DNA from: Dipteris shenzhenensis
Lineage: Eukaryota; Polypodiophyta; Polypodiopsida; Gleicheniales
Assembly (NCBI GenBank): GCA_047967505.1
Contig: CM106541.1
Strand: one strand, 5' to 3'
Length of the DNA stretch: 64,000 nucleotides
Below the pieces are notes generated by a model that worked only from the letters and a program-made list of their open reading frames with translations, was not told the origin of the DNA and did no database searches. Shown here one piece after another: positions 1 through 8,507 of this stretch; within the stretch, counting starts at the first letter, position 1; each line of letters begins with the position of its first letter. The translations under genes and the position numbers were made by a program.

Positions 1-516
1 GCCGTCGTCCGATTGCGCGTGAATTACAGCTGTCCTTGTTCCCTCTTTACGAATAGAAATGCCATAGCATGTAGTCCACACGATGTCTATGTGGATTCAA
101 ACTGCATGCTTTTTGCTAGTCTTGGTGAGAATTTAGCCCTGAGATATAGAATGTTAAGATAGGTGTCGTAGTGGGAGTATCTTTCTTTATGTGATAATAT
201 GCTTAAGGCTATGTACATAGATTGGATTATACATTGAAGACCGTTTAAAGGACCTATTCTCACAAACAAGTGGATGTCGAATGTGGCTATTCTCTTCCAT
301 TGGCAATTTACTTCTTTCTCGTCTTATCGTGGTTAAGAAGCATGCTCACAGGATTGTACTCGTGCAAGGATTTCTTATAGTATATGTGAGAAGCACTTCG
401 ATACAGTTTTTCCTAGCGCTTGGGTGCCATGTGGACAAATCATGAGGAAGGGTTAGCCAAAGAAGAAGAGCAATTCTTCAGATGAGGTAGGGACACTCAG
501 ACAGTGAAACGAAGGG
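1..516. other. Unassigned left edge
   Basis: No coding region, RNA gene or repeat could be recognised here. The AT-leaning sequence leads into a retroelement zinc-knuckle relic at about 517, so it is probably decayed transposon DNA or UFM1 intron/5' flank. That is inference only. Confidence 0.4.
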
Positions 517-587
517 AAAAAAGAAAAGTGCTCGTATTGTGATCAATCAGGAAATCTTGTGAGAAACTGCAAGAAGAAACAGGCGGA
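517..587 (+). pseudogene. Retroelement gag zinc-knuckle relic
   Basis: The + strand reads KCSYCDQSGNLVRNCKKK, a CCHC-type nucleocapsid knuckle (C-x2-C ... C spacing) in which the expected histidine has become asparagine. Such knuckles end Gag and bind the element's RNA. It lies 5' of another gag segment (about 960-1354), so it probably belongs to a different, older element. Downstream codons are broken by stops. Confidence 0.5.
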
Positions 588-959
588 TTAGAAGGAAAAG
601 GAGATCGAACATCACAAGTAAGAGTCAAAACTGGAGAGGGCAAACGTGGTATTATAAGAGTTGTTCTTAGTGGTTGCCTCTAGCTGAGTTTCGACACGCT
701 AACAGTGGCGTGACAATGCCCATGTCCAATATTGAGGAGCAGTCTACTATTCCAGTTCGCTTTGTTGGAATGAAGGATAGCAAGGGTTGCTCAGATAGTG
801 AGGCCGCTCAGATAGTGAGGCTGAGGACGATGCCATTAACACGGAGGAGGTTGGTCACTTGGGATGGGAGTGTGAGAAGGTTTGCAACACAGAGCGGAGC
901 ATCAATTTAGAGTTACACATGGATGTTGGGGGGCACTTTTAGGGAGGTGCCTGGCTGGC

Positions 960-1354
960 TATAGTGACAAGCTACAAGAAGTATGATGTATGGTAACATT
1001 GGGATGCAGCCAGGGATGCAGATTGCTATGCCGAAAACTTTACTGGTATGCTTGGAATAAATGCAATGGGACCAAGAATGGTCAATCGTGCTATGAGCAA
1101 TGGAAAGTGTGCACCTAATGTTGGCAATGTTATGGAGCCTCCGTATTTACAACCACGTGTCTCTGATAATCTCACACCTAGGGGAAAGCAGAAGGATTAT
1201 AAAGAGGGCGGTGCAGCTGTGAAATCCGACACCTTTAATGGAAATTAAGATAGGCTGAAAGCTCTCACGTTTATACAGCAATTTGATGCACAGCCTACTT
1301 GGGTGGGAATTTCACTGAGACATCGAAAGTTAGAAAAGCGGGTACTTTAAAGAG
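960..1354 (+). pseudogene. Ty3/gypsy chromovirus-like gag, 5' part (decayed)
   Basis: This is the amino-terminal half of a Gag protein of the same family as the minus-strand gag at 61093-62474. Shared blocks are a Met/Gly-rich leader, then LTPRGKQKDYKEGGAAVK and DRLKALTFIQQFDA. Gag packages element RNA. Several stops and frame changes are present, and the gag is cut at about 1354 by an LTR. The matching continuation resumes at 3269, after the inserted element, so both parts come from one ancestral gag. Confidence 0.7.
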
Positions 1355-1561
1355 TGTGTCAGATGTGATGTGTTGTACTAGGAGATCTAGTACTAGTTCA
1401 TGTGTGAGTGCCACGTGTCACCATGGGACTTATCCCATATGCACTTGGTGCTAGTGTGTGAGTGTGTAGCCTATAAAGGCTTGTACTTCACTTGTCATTT
1501 GATACTTGATATGAGCCTTTCCATTATGTCTCCATTTGAGTATCATTTCCTTCCTCCCTAG

Positions 1562-1604
<43 letters not shown>

Positions 1605-1623
1605 ACACACCATGTTTCTAACA
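1355..1623 (+). repeat. 5' LTR of the gag-only element
   Basis: It begins TGTG and ends TTTCTAACA immediately before the primer-binding site. It shares with the copies at 2959 and 3649 the block around AGGAGATCTAGTACTAG, a TATA-like CCTATAAAGGC and a (CT)n tract near the 3' end. Unlike the other two copies it has almost no (CA)n run after the (CT)n run. Confidence 0.7.
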
Positions 1624-1833
1624 TGGTATTAGGGCAGGTCAGCCCTGCCCTAATCAGCCCTGCCAGGTCATCATCATCTCCAATCCTAACCCTAATCTGG
1701 CTATGCAGTCTCCTCTCAGCCGCTTTTGCATACGAGGAGTTTGTTGTTGTGTTTTGAAGCCTGAGACCAGCCCATTCCTTTGCTGGTTCTTCATCTCAGC
1801 TTGCTGCCCGCCTTCACCAAGACCTTTGCCATC

Positions 1834-2556
1834 ATGACTTCGTTGTCTTCTAGTTCTTTGCTCATGGAGAAGTTCAAGGGGGAAGGTTTTCCCTCATGGC
1901 AAACCAAGATGCAACTGCTCCTTATGCGTGAAGGAGTTTGGGATCTTGAGGACAACAAAGTTGATACACTCGATCAGCAACAACACAAGCTTTGGAAGCA
2001 ACAGAATGTTGCCGTCATTGGTCTTTGCTTGGCCGACTCTCTCATCCATCATTTGGACTTCAAGTCGACAGCTAAGGAGATTTGGGATTGCCTTGAGACA
2101 TTGTTTGGTAATAAAGTCACCAACTCCAAAGTCTTTTCGAAGCTCAAGCTCTATGATTTGAAAATGGAAGAGAGTGATGAGTTCAGTGATTATCTAGCAA
2201 GGTTTCAATCTCTTGTTCAACAACTCACAAGTTTGAAAAGCGTGCCTAATGATGAAGATAAGAAAGCTGTCCTTATGAAAAGCGTGCCTGGTCATGAAGA
2301 TAAGAAGGCTGTCCTTATGAAGAGTATGCATGGGATATCATGCTTTGAGCAAACTCTTGAAGTTCTACGCCTTGCCACTGCCACGTTTGATGATATGGTG
2401 GCACTACTTATTGAGAAGGACTATTGTAATAAGGGAGCCGCTCTTGCCTCTCTCATTGCTTCAAGAAGAAGGAAGAGGAACAAGAGAAGCACCATGCCAA
2501 TCTCCTTGCTGAAGAACATGCCGAACTTGAAGAGCCCCTTGAGGAGATACATGTAG
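1834..2556 (+). CDS. Copia-type Gag polyprotein of the gag-only element
   Basis: Open frame of 240 residues starting MTSLSSSSLLMEKFKGEGF, with the start chosen at the Met before the conserved gag N terminus. Family hallmarks are FPSWQTKMQLLLMREGVW, the AKEIWDCLETLFG block and the LKLYDLKMEESDEFSDYL block (UBN2/DUF4219-type Gag). It would form the virus-like particle in the cytoplasm. A 42-bp tandem duplication (2236-2277 and 2278-2319) repeats the peptide KSVPNDEDKKAVLM. The frame ends soon after the gag core, with no zinc knuckle. An upstream in-frame Met at 1780 would add 18 residues unlike gag. Confidence 0.7.
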   Translation: MTSLSSSSLLMEKFKGEGFPSWQTKMQLLLMREGVWDLEDNKVDTLDQQQHKLWKQQNVAVIGLCLADSLIHHLDFKSTAKEIWDCLETLFGNKVTNSKVFSKLKLYDLKMEESDEFSDYLARFQSLVQQLTSLKSVPNDEDKKAVLMKSVPGHEDKKAVLMKSMHGISCFEQTLEVLRLATATFDDMVALLIEKDYCNKGAALASLIASRRRKRNKRSTMPISLLKNMPNLKSPLRRYM

Positions 2557-2958
2557 CCACAGCTGAGGTTCACGGCCTCTCTCTTGAGGAGCCATGTGAC
2601 TCGGATTGGGCTTTCTAGGCCCTATATGCCATGTGTTTTTGTGTTGAGTCAATAAAGGTTCTCTGCCTTGAATGTATTTGGAGTCAATAATAGGTACTCT
2701 ACCTGGGTTGTCCCCCAAAAAGGAGTGTATTGTCTTTTACTTTGGTATGATGGTATTGACTACCCAGTTCAGCGTAAGGGGGGGTGATGAGTGATGGCTT
2801 GCCCTTGCCGGTTGCAAGCTGACTGAGAAGTCACTATCACACGGGAGGTGTTGGAGAGTTGGACTTGCTCTTTGTAGTATTATGGTGGAGGGGGGATTGG
2901 TCTACTCCTTGCATGTTGGGTCTCATACTCTTTGGTTTGAAGGGGGATAGCCAAAGAG

Positions 2959-3175
2959 TGTGTATGTGTGGTGTGATGTGTTGTACTAGGAGATCTAGTA
3001 CTAGTTCATGTGTGAGTGCCACGTGTCACCGACTTATCCCATATGCACTTGGTGCTAGTGTGTGAGTGTGTAGCCTATATAAAGGCTTGTACTTCACTTG
3101 CCATTTGATACTTAATGAATGAATATGAGCCTTTCCATTGTGTCTCCATTTGAGTATCATTTCCTTCTTCTCTAG

Positions 3176-3255
<80 letters not shown>

Positions 3256-3268
3256 CATGTTTCTAACA
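2959..3268 (+). repeat. 3' LTR of the gag-only element
   Basis: TGTG...TAACA copy with a long (CT)n then (CA)n microsatellite at about 3178-3255. The start is set at 2959 because the copies at 1355 and 3649 begin at exactly the same point. The stretch 2785-2958 after the purine tract is then internal sequence rather than LTR. Gypsy gag resumes right after the end. Confidence 0.65.
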
Positions 3269-3640
3269 TTTTCTAAAGAGTAATGCTTTAGAATGGTGGA
3301 CGAATCTGCCTTTGCAAGGCAAAGCACCTGCCACTTTGGTGCAATTCAAGCAAGTCTTTTTGAGTGCGTGGCTGACTATTACGTTTGAAGTTAACATTAT
3401 GACTGTGTGGCATAAATTGGACGTAGATAGTTGTCGTAACCCAGAAGAATTAAATAAGAAAATTTGAGAAGCATTGTTGCCAGTCAATTCCTATCAGCAT
3501 GTACCATTATTAGAGTAGATAGAGAAATATTGTTGTGGATTGGCGAAGGAAATTTGGGACTTTTGTACGAAAACAAAGGTATCAAACATGTACTAGGTGA
3601 TTGAAAATGCCAACACGGCTTATGCATTGCTACAGGGTAG
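3269..3640 (+). pseudogene. Ty3/gypsy gag, middle part, copy 1
   Basis: Continuation of the interrupted gag. With frame changes it reads as the homologue of the FLKGNALQWW block and the TTFEVDVMTAWHKLD block of the gag at 61093-62223, through a region matching IENATTADALLLG. Stops and small indels make it non-functional. The same segment is repeated after the next LTR (3945-4212). Confidence 0.65.
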
Positions 3641-3648
3641 GCAAAGAG

Positions 3649-3858
3649 TGTGTGGGTGATGTGTTGTACTAGGAGATCTAGTACTAGTTCATGTGTGAGT
3701 GCCACGTGTCACCATGGGACTTATCCCATATGCACTTGGTGCTAGTGTGTGAGTGTGTAGCCTATAAAGGCTTGTACTTGTCATATTTGATATTTGATGA
3801 ATGAATATGAGCCTTTTCATTATGTCTCCATTTGAGTATTGTTTCCTTTCTCTCTAGC

Positions 3859-3932
<74 letters not shown>

Positions 3933-3944
3933 ATGTTTCTAACA
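3649..3944 (+). repeat. Third LTR copy, part of a tandem duplication
   Basis: LTR of the same family as 1355-1623 and 2959-3268, again ending in (CT)n(CA)n and TTTCTAACA. It is followed by the same gag segment that follows the second LTR. The left junction joins gag (...CTACAGGGTAGG) to the LTR flank at CAAAGAGTGTG, where the two partners are similar. This fits a tandem duplication of [LTR + gag] rather than a separate insertion. Confidence 0.6.
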
Positions 3945-5412
3945 TTTTCTAAAGGGTAATGCTTTAGAATGGTGGACAAAACTTCTTTTGCAAGGAAAAA
4001 CACCTGCTACTTTGGTGGAATTCAAGTAAGTCTTTTTGGCTGCGTGGTTGACTACTACGTTTGAAGTTTACATTATGACTGCGTGGCAAATAGTTGTCGT
4101 AACTTGGAAGAATAAAATAAGAAATTTTGAGAAGCACTGTTGCCAGTCAATTTCTATTGGCATGTACCATTATCATAGTAGATAGAGAAATATTGCTGTG
4201 CATTGGCGAAGGGTAGTCGCATATGAGAGTAGGGTGTTGCAGCCAGCTGAAATGAATTTGCAGATTTATGAAAAAGAGATGCTCGTTGTAATTCATGCTT
4301 ATCAGAGTCGAAGCACTACTCATTGGGTGCTGATTTCTATGTTCAGACAGATCATTCATGGCTGCGGTATTTTCTCACACAGAGAAAACTATCTGAGAAG
4401 CACATGCGCTGGGCCAAATTTCTGTCTATGTTTCACTTTCAAATTGTGCATGCCTAGCAATAAGAAGGTAGTTGCTGATGCAATAAGAATGTAGTTGCTT
4501 ATACCGAAGGCCGTATAAAAGAAACCATAGGTTTCAGCAGTCGCTATTGCCTATCAAGATGAATTGGATGCTATGAAAGGGCAATATGCAACGGATGATG
4601 ACTTTGCAAGGATATATGATCAGTTGTCTGAGAGGCAAACGCATGATCATTATACTCTCTGAGATGGTTTTCTGTTGATGCGTGGCTGTTTATGTGTCAC
4701 AAAGCAGTTGAGGGCCAAGGTTATGGCTGAAAGTCGTGTTCCACCTTATGCAGGGCACAAAGGAATAGATGCAATTGTGAAAGCCGTTGAGCAGTTCTTT
4801 AACTTGCCAGCTTTGCGACGTGATGTTGAAGCGTATGTCTGGACATGCATCATCTGTCGAAAAGTCAAGTATGAAAGGCAGAAGACGTTGCCTATTCCAA
4901 ATAGGCCGTGGCAAAGCATTGCCATGGACTTTGTTTTTTATCTTCCTCGTACACCGAGAGGTCATGATGGCATATGGACCGTGATTTGCAGGTTTAGCAA
5001 ACATGCCATTTTATTCCCGTGAGCAAGAAAATCAGATGGCAAAGCTATTCATGTCCCATGTTTTTAAATATCACGGGATGCCACAGCCTATTGTCAGTGA
5101 CATAGATCCACGGATGACAAGTCTATTCTGGAGGGGAGTGTTTGAGAATATGGGGACACCACGCTAAAGTTCTCATCTTTGTCTCATCCACAGAGTGTCG
5201 GACAGTCAGAAGAGGCAAATTCCACTGTACTAGATCTTTTGAAATGCTATGTCTCAGAACACAAGGCAAAATTGGAGCAGTATTTGCCACTGGTTGAGTT
5301 TGCCTACAATCTACAGGAAAAGCTTCGTTTGAAATCGTGGAAGGAAATGGAGCTTGTTTGTCTGGTGGAGAATCTTTGCGCTTCCTGCCCTCTCATTGAA
5401 ATAAACCTGTAG
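3945..5412 (+). pseudogene. Ty3/gypsy gag copy 2, RNase H and integrase remnant
   Basis: The gag segment (to about 4212) jumps directly into the RNase H end of pol, so most of protease and RT is deleted. RNase H residues include VAYESRVLQ and IYEKEMLVVIHA. From 4675 comes integrase: a zinc-binding H/C region ending CIICRKVKYERQKT, then the core with SIAMDFVFYLPRTPRG and a later segment reading IVSDIDPRMTSLFWRG. The family is that of the element at 57700-62474. Many stops and frameshifts occur. It ends in low-similarity sequence near 5412 and no LTR was recognised. Confidence 0.75.
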
Positions 5413-5429
5413 CTGTTTTCCCTTTTTAG

Positions 5430-5990
5430 AGATACAACTAATATCATTTGCAACCTATTCAACTTGTGTTATCTCCTTCTTGCAGCCAAGGCAATCTTCT
5501 GATAACCCCCTAATGCGTAGGATTTTCTTATTATACACTCTGGCTTCCTGCTCTTTAACTTCTACATAGAGATCTTTTTTATCGATTTGTTGTTGACTAC
5601 AGTGGCCATCTCTTGTTTGGCTTAACTTACTTCAGTGGCAATCATCTCTTTGACCGTGGAGACAAGTGTTGGTGCTGGTGGAGATGTACCACACTTTTAT
5701 ATGACTTCTGCAGTGATTTCTTGCTTACTATTTCTTGCCATCTCCTTCAATTTCCTGTCAAGAGCTGCAACCATAAGTCTGAGCTCTCTTACTTCTTGTT
5801 GTAGAAAGTATATTTGCTCCTGCGGATCAGATCCAATCCTTCGCTTGTAATGCAATGCATAGGGGCTGAGTATCGATGCCGAGGCTGCAACATCTGAATA
5901 AGAGGGCTTCTAGTCTGTGTAGTGGCAAAAGTCTTCATCTTTGGGAATTCTATGGTGGCCTTTGCAGATTTTGATAAGTCCTTTTGCTGA
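5430..5990 (-). pseudogene. L1-type ORF1-like relic (coiled coil plus start of RNA-binding domain)
   Basis: Read on the minus strand, this gives a heptad-like segment (QEQIYFLQQEVRELRLMVAA, then LDRKLKEMARNSKQEITAEV) followed by VEVKEQEARVYNKKILRIRG and LSEDCLG. A coiled coil followed by an 'RxNNLRIxGLPE'-type entry is the layout of L1 ORF1 proteins, which are RNA chaperones that trimerise. Stops interrupt the frame. No ORF2 is adjacent. A gypsy Gag with a coiled coil is the alternative. Identification is tentative. Confidence 0.35.
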
Positions 5991-6169
5991 AGCTAACCCC
6001 CCAAGCTGAGCCAAGGGCTCAGCTCAGCCTTGGGTGACCTCGAACTTTGTGCTTTGCTGCGTTGTACGGATGAATCAGGTAAGGACTGCTTTGTTGTACA
6101 GAGATACGGAGGACGGATGAAGGACGAAGGTAAGACCTGTATGGACAGGCAACGACTGTACAGGCGATA

Positions 6170-6172
<3 letters not shown>

Positions 6173-6225
<53 letters not shown>
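6173..6225. repeat. (GA)n microsatellite
   Basis: About 50 bp of uninterrupted GA, 60 bp upstream of the UFM1 exon 2 acceptor. It lies inside UFM1 intron 1. ORFs predicted across it are repeat artefacts. Confidence 0.9.
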
Positions 6226-6227
<2 letters not shown>

Positions 6228-6287
6228 TAAGGTGAATGTGAAGGTATAGCTGTTGTTTGACCTCATTCCCTTCCTGGGTTTATTCAG

Positions 6288-6385
6288 TTTCAGTGTACCT
6301 GAGGAGGCTCCATTTACAGCAGTGTTGAAGTTTGCTGCTGAAGAGTTTAAAGTTCCACCACAGACAAGTGCCATCATTACTAATG
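6288..6385 (+). CDS. UFM1: UFM1 coding exon 2 (ubiquitin-fold modifier 1)
   Basis: UFM1 is a ubiquitin-like protein that UBA5, UFC1 and UFL1 attach to substrates such as ribosomal protein uL24 at the ER. After acceptor TATTCAG the exon reads [20 protein letters not shown] then [12 protein letters not shown]. This matches the central beta-grasp segment of UFM1 almost residue for residue. The exon starts with the last base of a codon and ends with the first base of the Asp codon, at donor G|GTAGGT. The preceding exon, which should encode the N-terminal strand, was not found between 1 and 6287. The frame is intact. Confidence 0.93.
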
Positions 6386-7111
6386 GTAGGTCTTATGGAA
6401 GTTTGGATGCTGGAAAGGAATATCTTCAGTTTTATTTGATATAGGGGCTAGTGGAATTTTAGGCTGCTTGCAGCTGCTTCTTACAGTAATTGTTTTTTTA
6501 GTCAGCAGTGTCATGCATAAGTGCTTACCACGGGGCACCAAATGGATGTTTGTAAACTGTGCCATAGCCACTGCCTGCCAGTTTCATCTGATTGGAGAAT
6601 TTGAGAGTAGCCTTTTTGAGTTCGCTGAAGAAATGCTGGAAAACAAACCTACTTGTCTATAGCATAGCACAGCTAAGGCAACATACAAACCAATGCCCTT
6701 GCAATCACCAACTGAGAACATAAGACGTCTAGTGTCGAAGATATGCCAAGGTTTTTTATCTCACTTGAACATATGTGCACGAGTCCACATTGATCCAGAT
6801 TCTAGTCGTACTCTGTTCATCCATCTATCATCTGATGGCCAAATGCCTTGATGTTTAACATCTGATTATTGACACCTGTGGGCTTGGTCGATGCAGTGTA
6901 CTCCTGCCCAAATAAGTTAAAGTGCTTGTTTTGTGTTTCCTATATGTTGCCTATGTCTATGTATAACTGGTGTTTGCTTTGACAAATGTGCATGCACCTT
7001 GAAGATGCCTACTGGAAATGAATACGATCTGCCTAGGAAAGGTCTCTAATACCACTTTAAGGAAGAAGGGAACTAGAATGGGGAAAGGAGAGTGAGAGAG
7101 TAGTGGAAGAC
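6386..7111. other. UFM1 intron 2, left unique part
   Basis: No gene or repeat family recognised between the exon 2 donor and the target duplication of element A. ORFs on both strands are short and show no family motif. Confidence 0.5.
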
Positions 7112-7116
7112 AAGGC
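7112..7116. repeat. Target-site duplication of LTR element A (left)
   Basis: AAGGC directly before the LTR end TGACACG. The same 5 bp follow the other end of the element at 16594-16598. Confidence 0.75.
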
Positions 7117-7368
7117 TGACACGTTCCCAGCACTCCTGAAACCTCTGCTCTGCAAGCAAACACAAGAACACACCAAACGTGAGGAATCTGAGCAGGCTTC
7201 TCACCACCCAACCATGACATCTACGGGATGCGATCTTGAATCAGGAGATGTCCCCTCCGAGCCACGAGCTGAGCTATTGGCACGAACTCCCAACCAGATC
7301 CTAACCAGCCTGGTATCCCATACCACCAACCTCCTCTGATCTTCTGTTGGACCTTGGGCTATGCTAAG
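7117..7368 (-). repeat. 3' LTR of element A, distal part (split by copia B)
   Basis: Nearly identical to 16063-16318: shared blocks include CCAGCACTCCTGAAACCTCT, AACCATGACATCTACGGGAT and CTGAGCTATTGGCACGAACT. The last five bases, CTAAG, are the left copy of the copia B target duplication. The LTR resumes at 14231. Confidence 0.85.
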
Positions 7369-8267
7369 TATAAAGAAAATACTTGGAGACAAATAAAACA
7401 ATACTGAAGACAATCAATGGCTGAAGAAGATATATATATCACAAACGGAACTTAGTACAAGTAAAGAGAAGCTCTGAAACAAACTTCAGTCCTGACAACT
7501 ATAGTGGACTTCTGCACTAGCTCCACAAGTTGGAACTGAACCAAATCTGAGACAGCAAACTGATGAAGGGGTTGCTGCAGATTTGGAATAGAAAGAACGG
7601 AATCTGGAGCGGAAGTTGGAGGTAGATCTGGAGCAGAAGTTGAGGGCAGATCTTGGAGCAGAAGTTGGAGCTGATCTGATGCAGAAAGAAGAGCAGAACT
7701 GAAGCAGAAAGGAAGGCTGTTCTGGAGCAGAAAAGAGGGCAGATCTGGAGCTGAAAAAGGGGACAGATCTGGAGCAGAAAGGAGGACAGATCTGAGCAGA
7801 AAGGAGGGGCAGATCTGGGGCAGAAAAGAGGGCAGATCTGGAGCTGTAAAAGGGGACAGATCTGGAGCAGAAAGGAGGACAGATCTGAGCAGAAAGAAGG
7901 GGCAGAAAAGAGGGCAGATCTGGAGCTGTAAAAGGGGACAGATCTGGAGCAGAAAGGAGGACAGATCTGAGCAGAAAGGAGGACAGATCTGAGCAGAAAG
8001 GTCGGTCAACCAGCAGGTTGACCGACCTGGTCAGATTTGACCGACCAGGTCAATCTGGTCGGCCAGATCTGGTCAGACCAGAAAAAAAAAAACATTTTTT
8101 AAATAATTTTTTATTTTGTTTCTCCTCTGCACCGGGGCTTTTGACATTTCTTTGGTTGTGGTTTTTGCCTCCGATTCGAGGTTTCTTTGACAGGATTTGG
8201 AGAGGCACCAGTGGTGTTTGTACCTGTTTATCTGGTCCTGGATAATTGGAGATTGCCTGGCTTAACA
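7369..8267 (-). repeat. 3' LTR of copia B, with internal 20-bp repeats
   Basis: Matches 13304-14225. It contains about 400 bp of degenerate repeats of an AGATCTGGAGCAGAAAGGAG-type unit (7615-8000), then a cluster of GGTCGGTCAA/TTGACCGACC half-sites (8000-8075) and a short poly-A. Long minus-strand ORFs through the repeats (LLQICPLF-type peptides) are repeat artefacts, not genes. Confidence 0.9.
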
Positions 8268-8276
8268 CCCCCTCTC
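8268..8276 (-). promoter_or_regulatory. Polypurine tract of copia B
   Basis: Minus strand GAGAGGGGG immediately before the LTR start TGTTAAGCC. It primes plus-strand DNA synthesis in LTR retrotransposons. Confidence 0.75.
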
Positions 8277-8507
8277 AATGTCCAATGCAGACAGGAGAAG
8301 CAAAGAGGTGTTCCATGAGTGATCTATCATCTTCATCAGCCCTTTTTTTTTTTTTTTTTTGGGTTTTCATTTAGATGGAGATGCCTACAGAGTAGGTTTT
8401 CATCTTCACTAAATGCCCAGATGATGGTACAAAAAAGAAAGACTTGAAGGAGTGCCCTCGCAGGGGATTTGTTCACTTCCTTAAGTACACAAAGAGAAAA
8501 AAAATTG

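Larger units (their letters stand above)
1355..3268 (+). mobile_element. Short gag-only copia-type LTR retrotransposon inserted in a gypsy gag
   Basis: Two LTR copies (1355-1623 and 2959-3268) flank about 1.3 kb that codes only for a copia-type Gag. Directly after the left LTR is TGGTATTAGGGCAGG, close to the initiator-Met tRNA primer site TGGTATCAGAGC. Purine-rich tracts (2778-2784 and 2941-2947) precede the right LTR. No protease, integrase or RT is present, so the element is non-autonomous and would need proteins in trans. The gag codons it interrupts occur on both sides (1343-1354 and 3269-3280). The exact target duplication is blurred by small changes. Confidence 0.65.

Noticed and set aside
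2785-2958. Start of the 3' LTR placed at 2785, directly after a G-rich tract
   Set aside because: The other two LTR copies both begin at the position equivalent to 2959, so 2785-2958 is more simply internal sequence.
6226-6250. Candidate end of UFM1 exon 1 (TTAAGGTGAATGTGAAGG)
   Set aside because: It lacks a GT donor in the right phase after AAGGT, and the codons before it are a GA repeat, not the UFM1 N terminus.
7452-8009. Long minus-strand ORF of LLQICPLFC-type repeated peptide (also 13387-13971)
   Set aside because: It is the translation of the 20-bp repeat array inside the copia B LTR, present in both LTRs, with no start context and no conserved domain.
8341-8360. Poly-T as the poly-A tail of a minus-strand retrocopy
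   Set aside because: It lies inside copia B between pol and the polypurine tract, with no target duplication; it is just an internal homopolymer.
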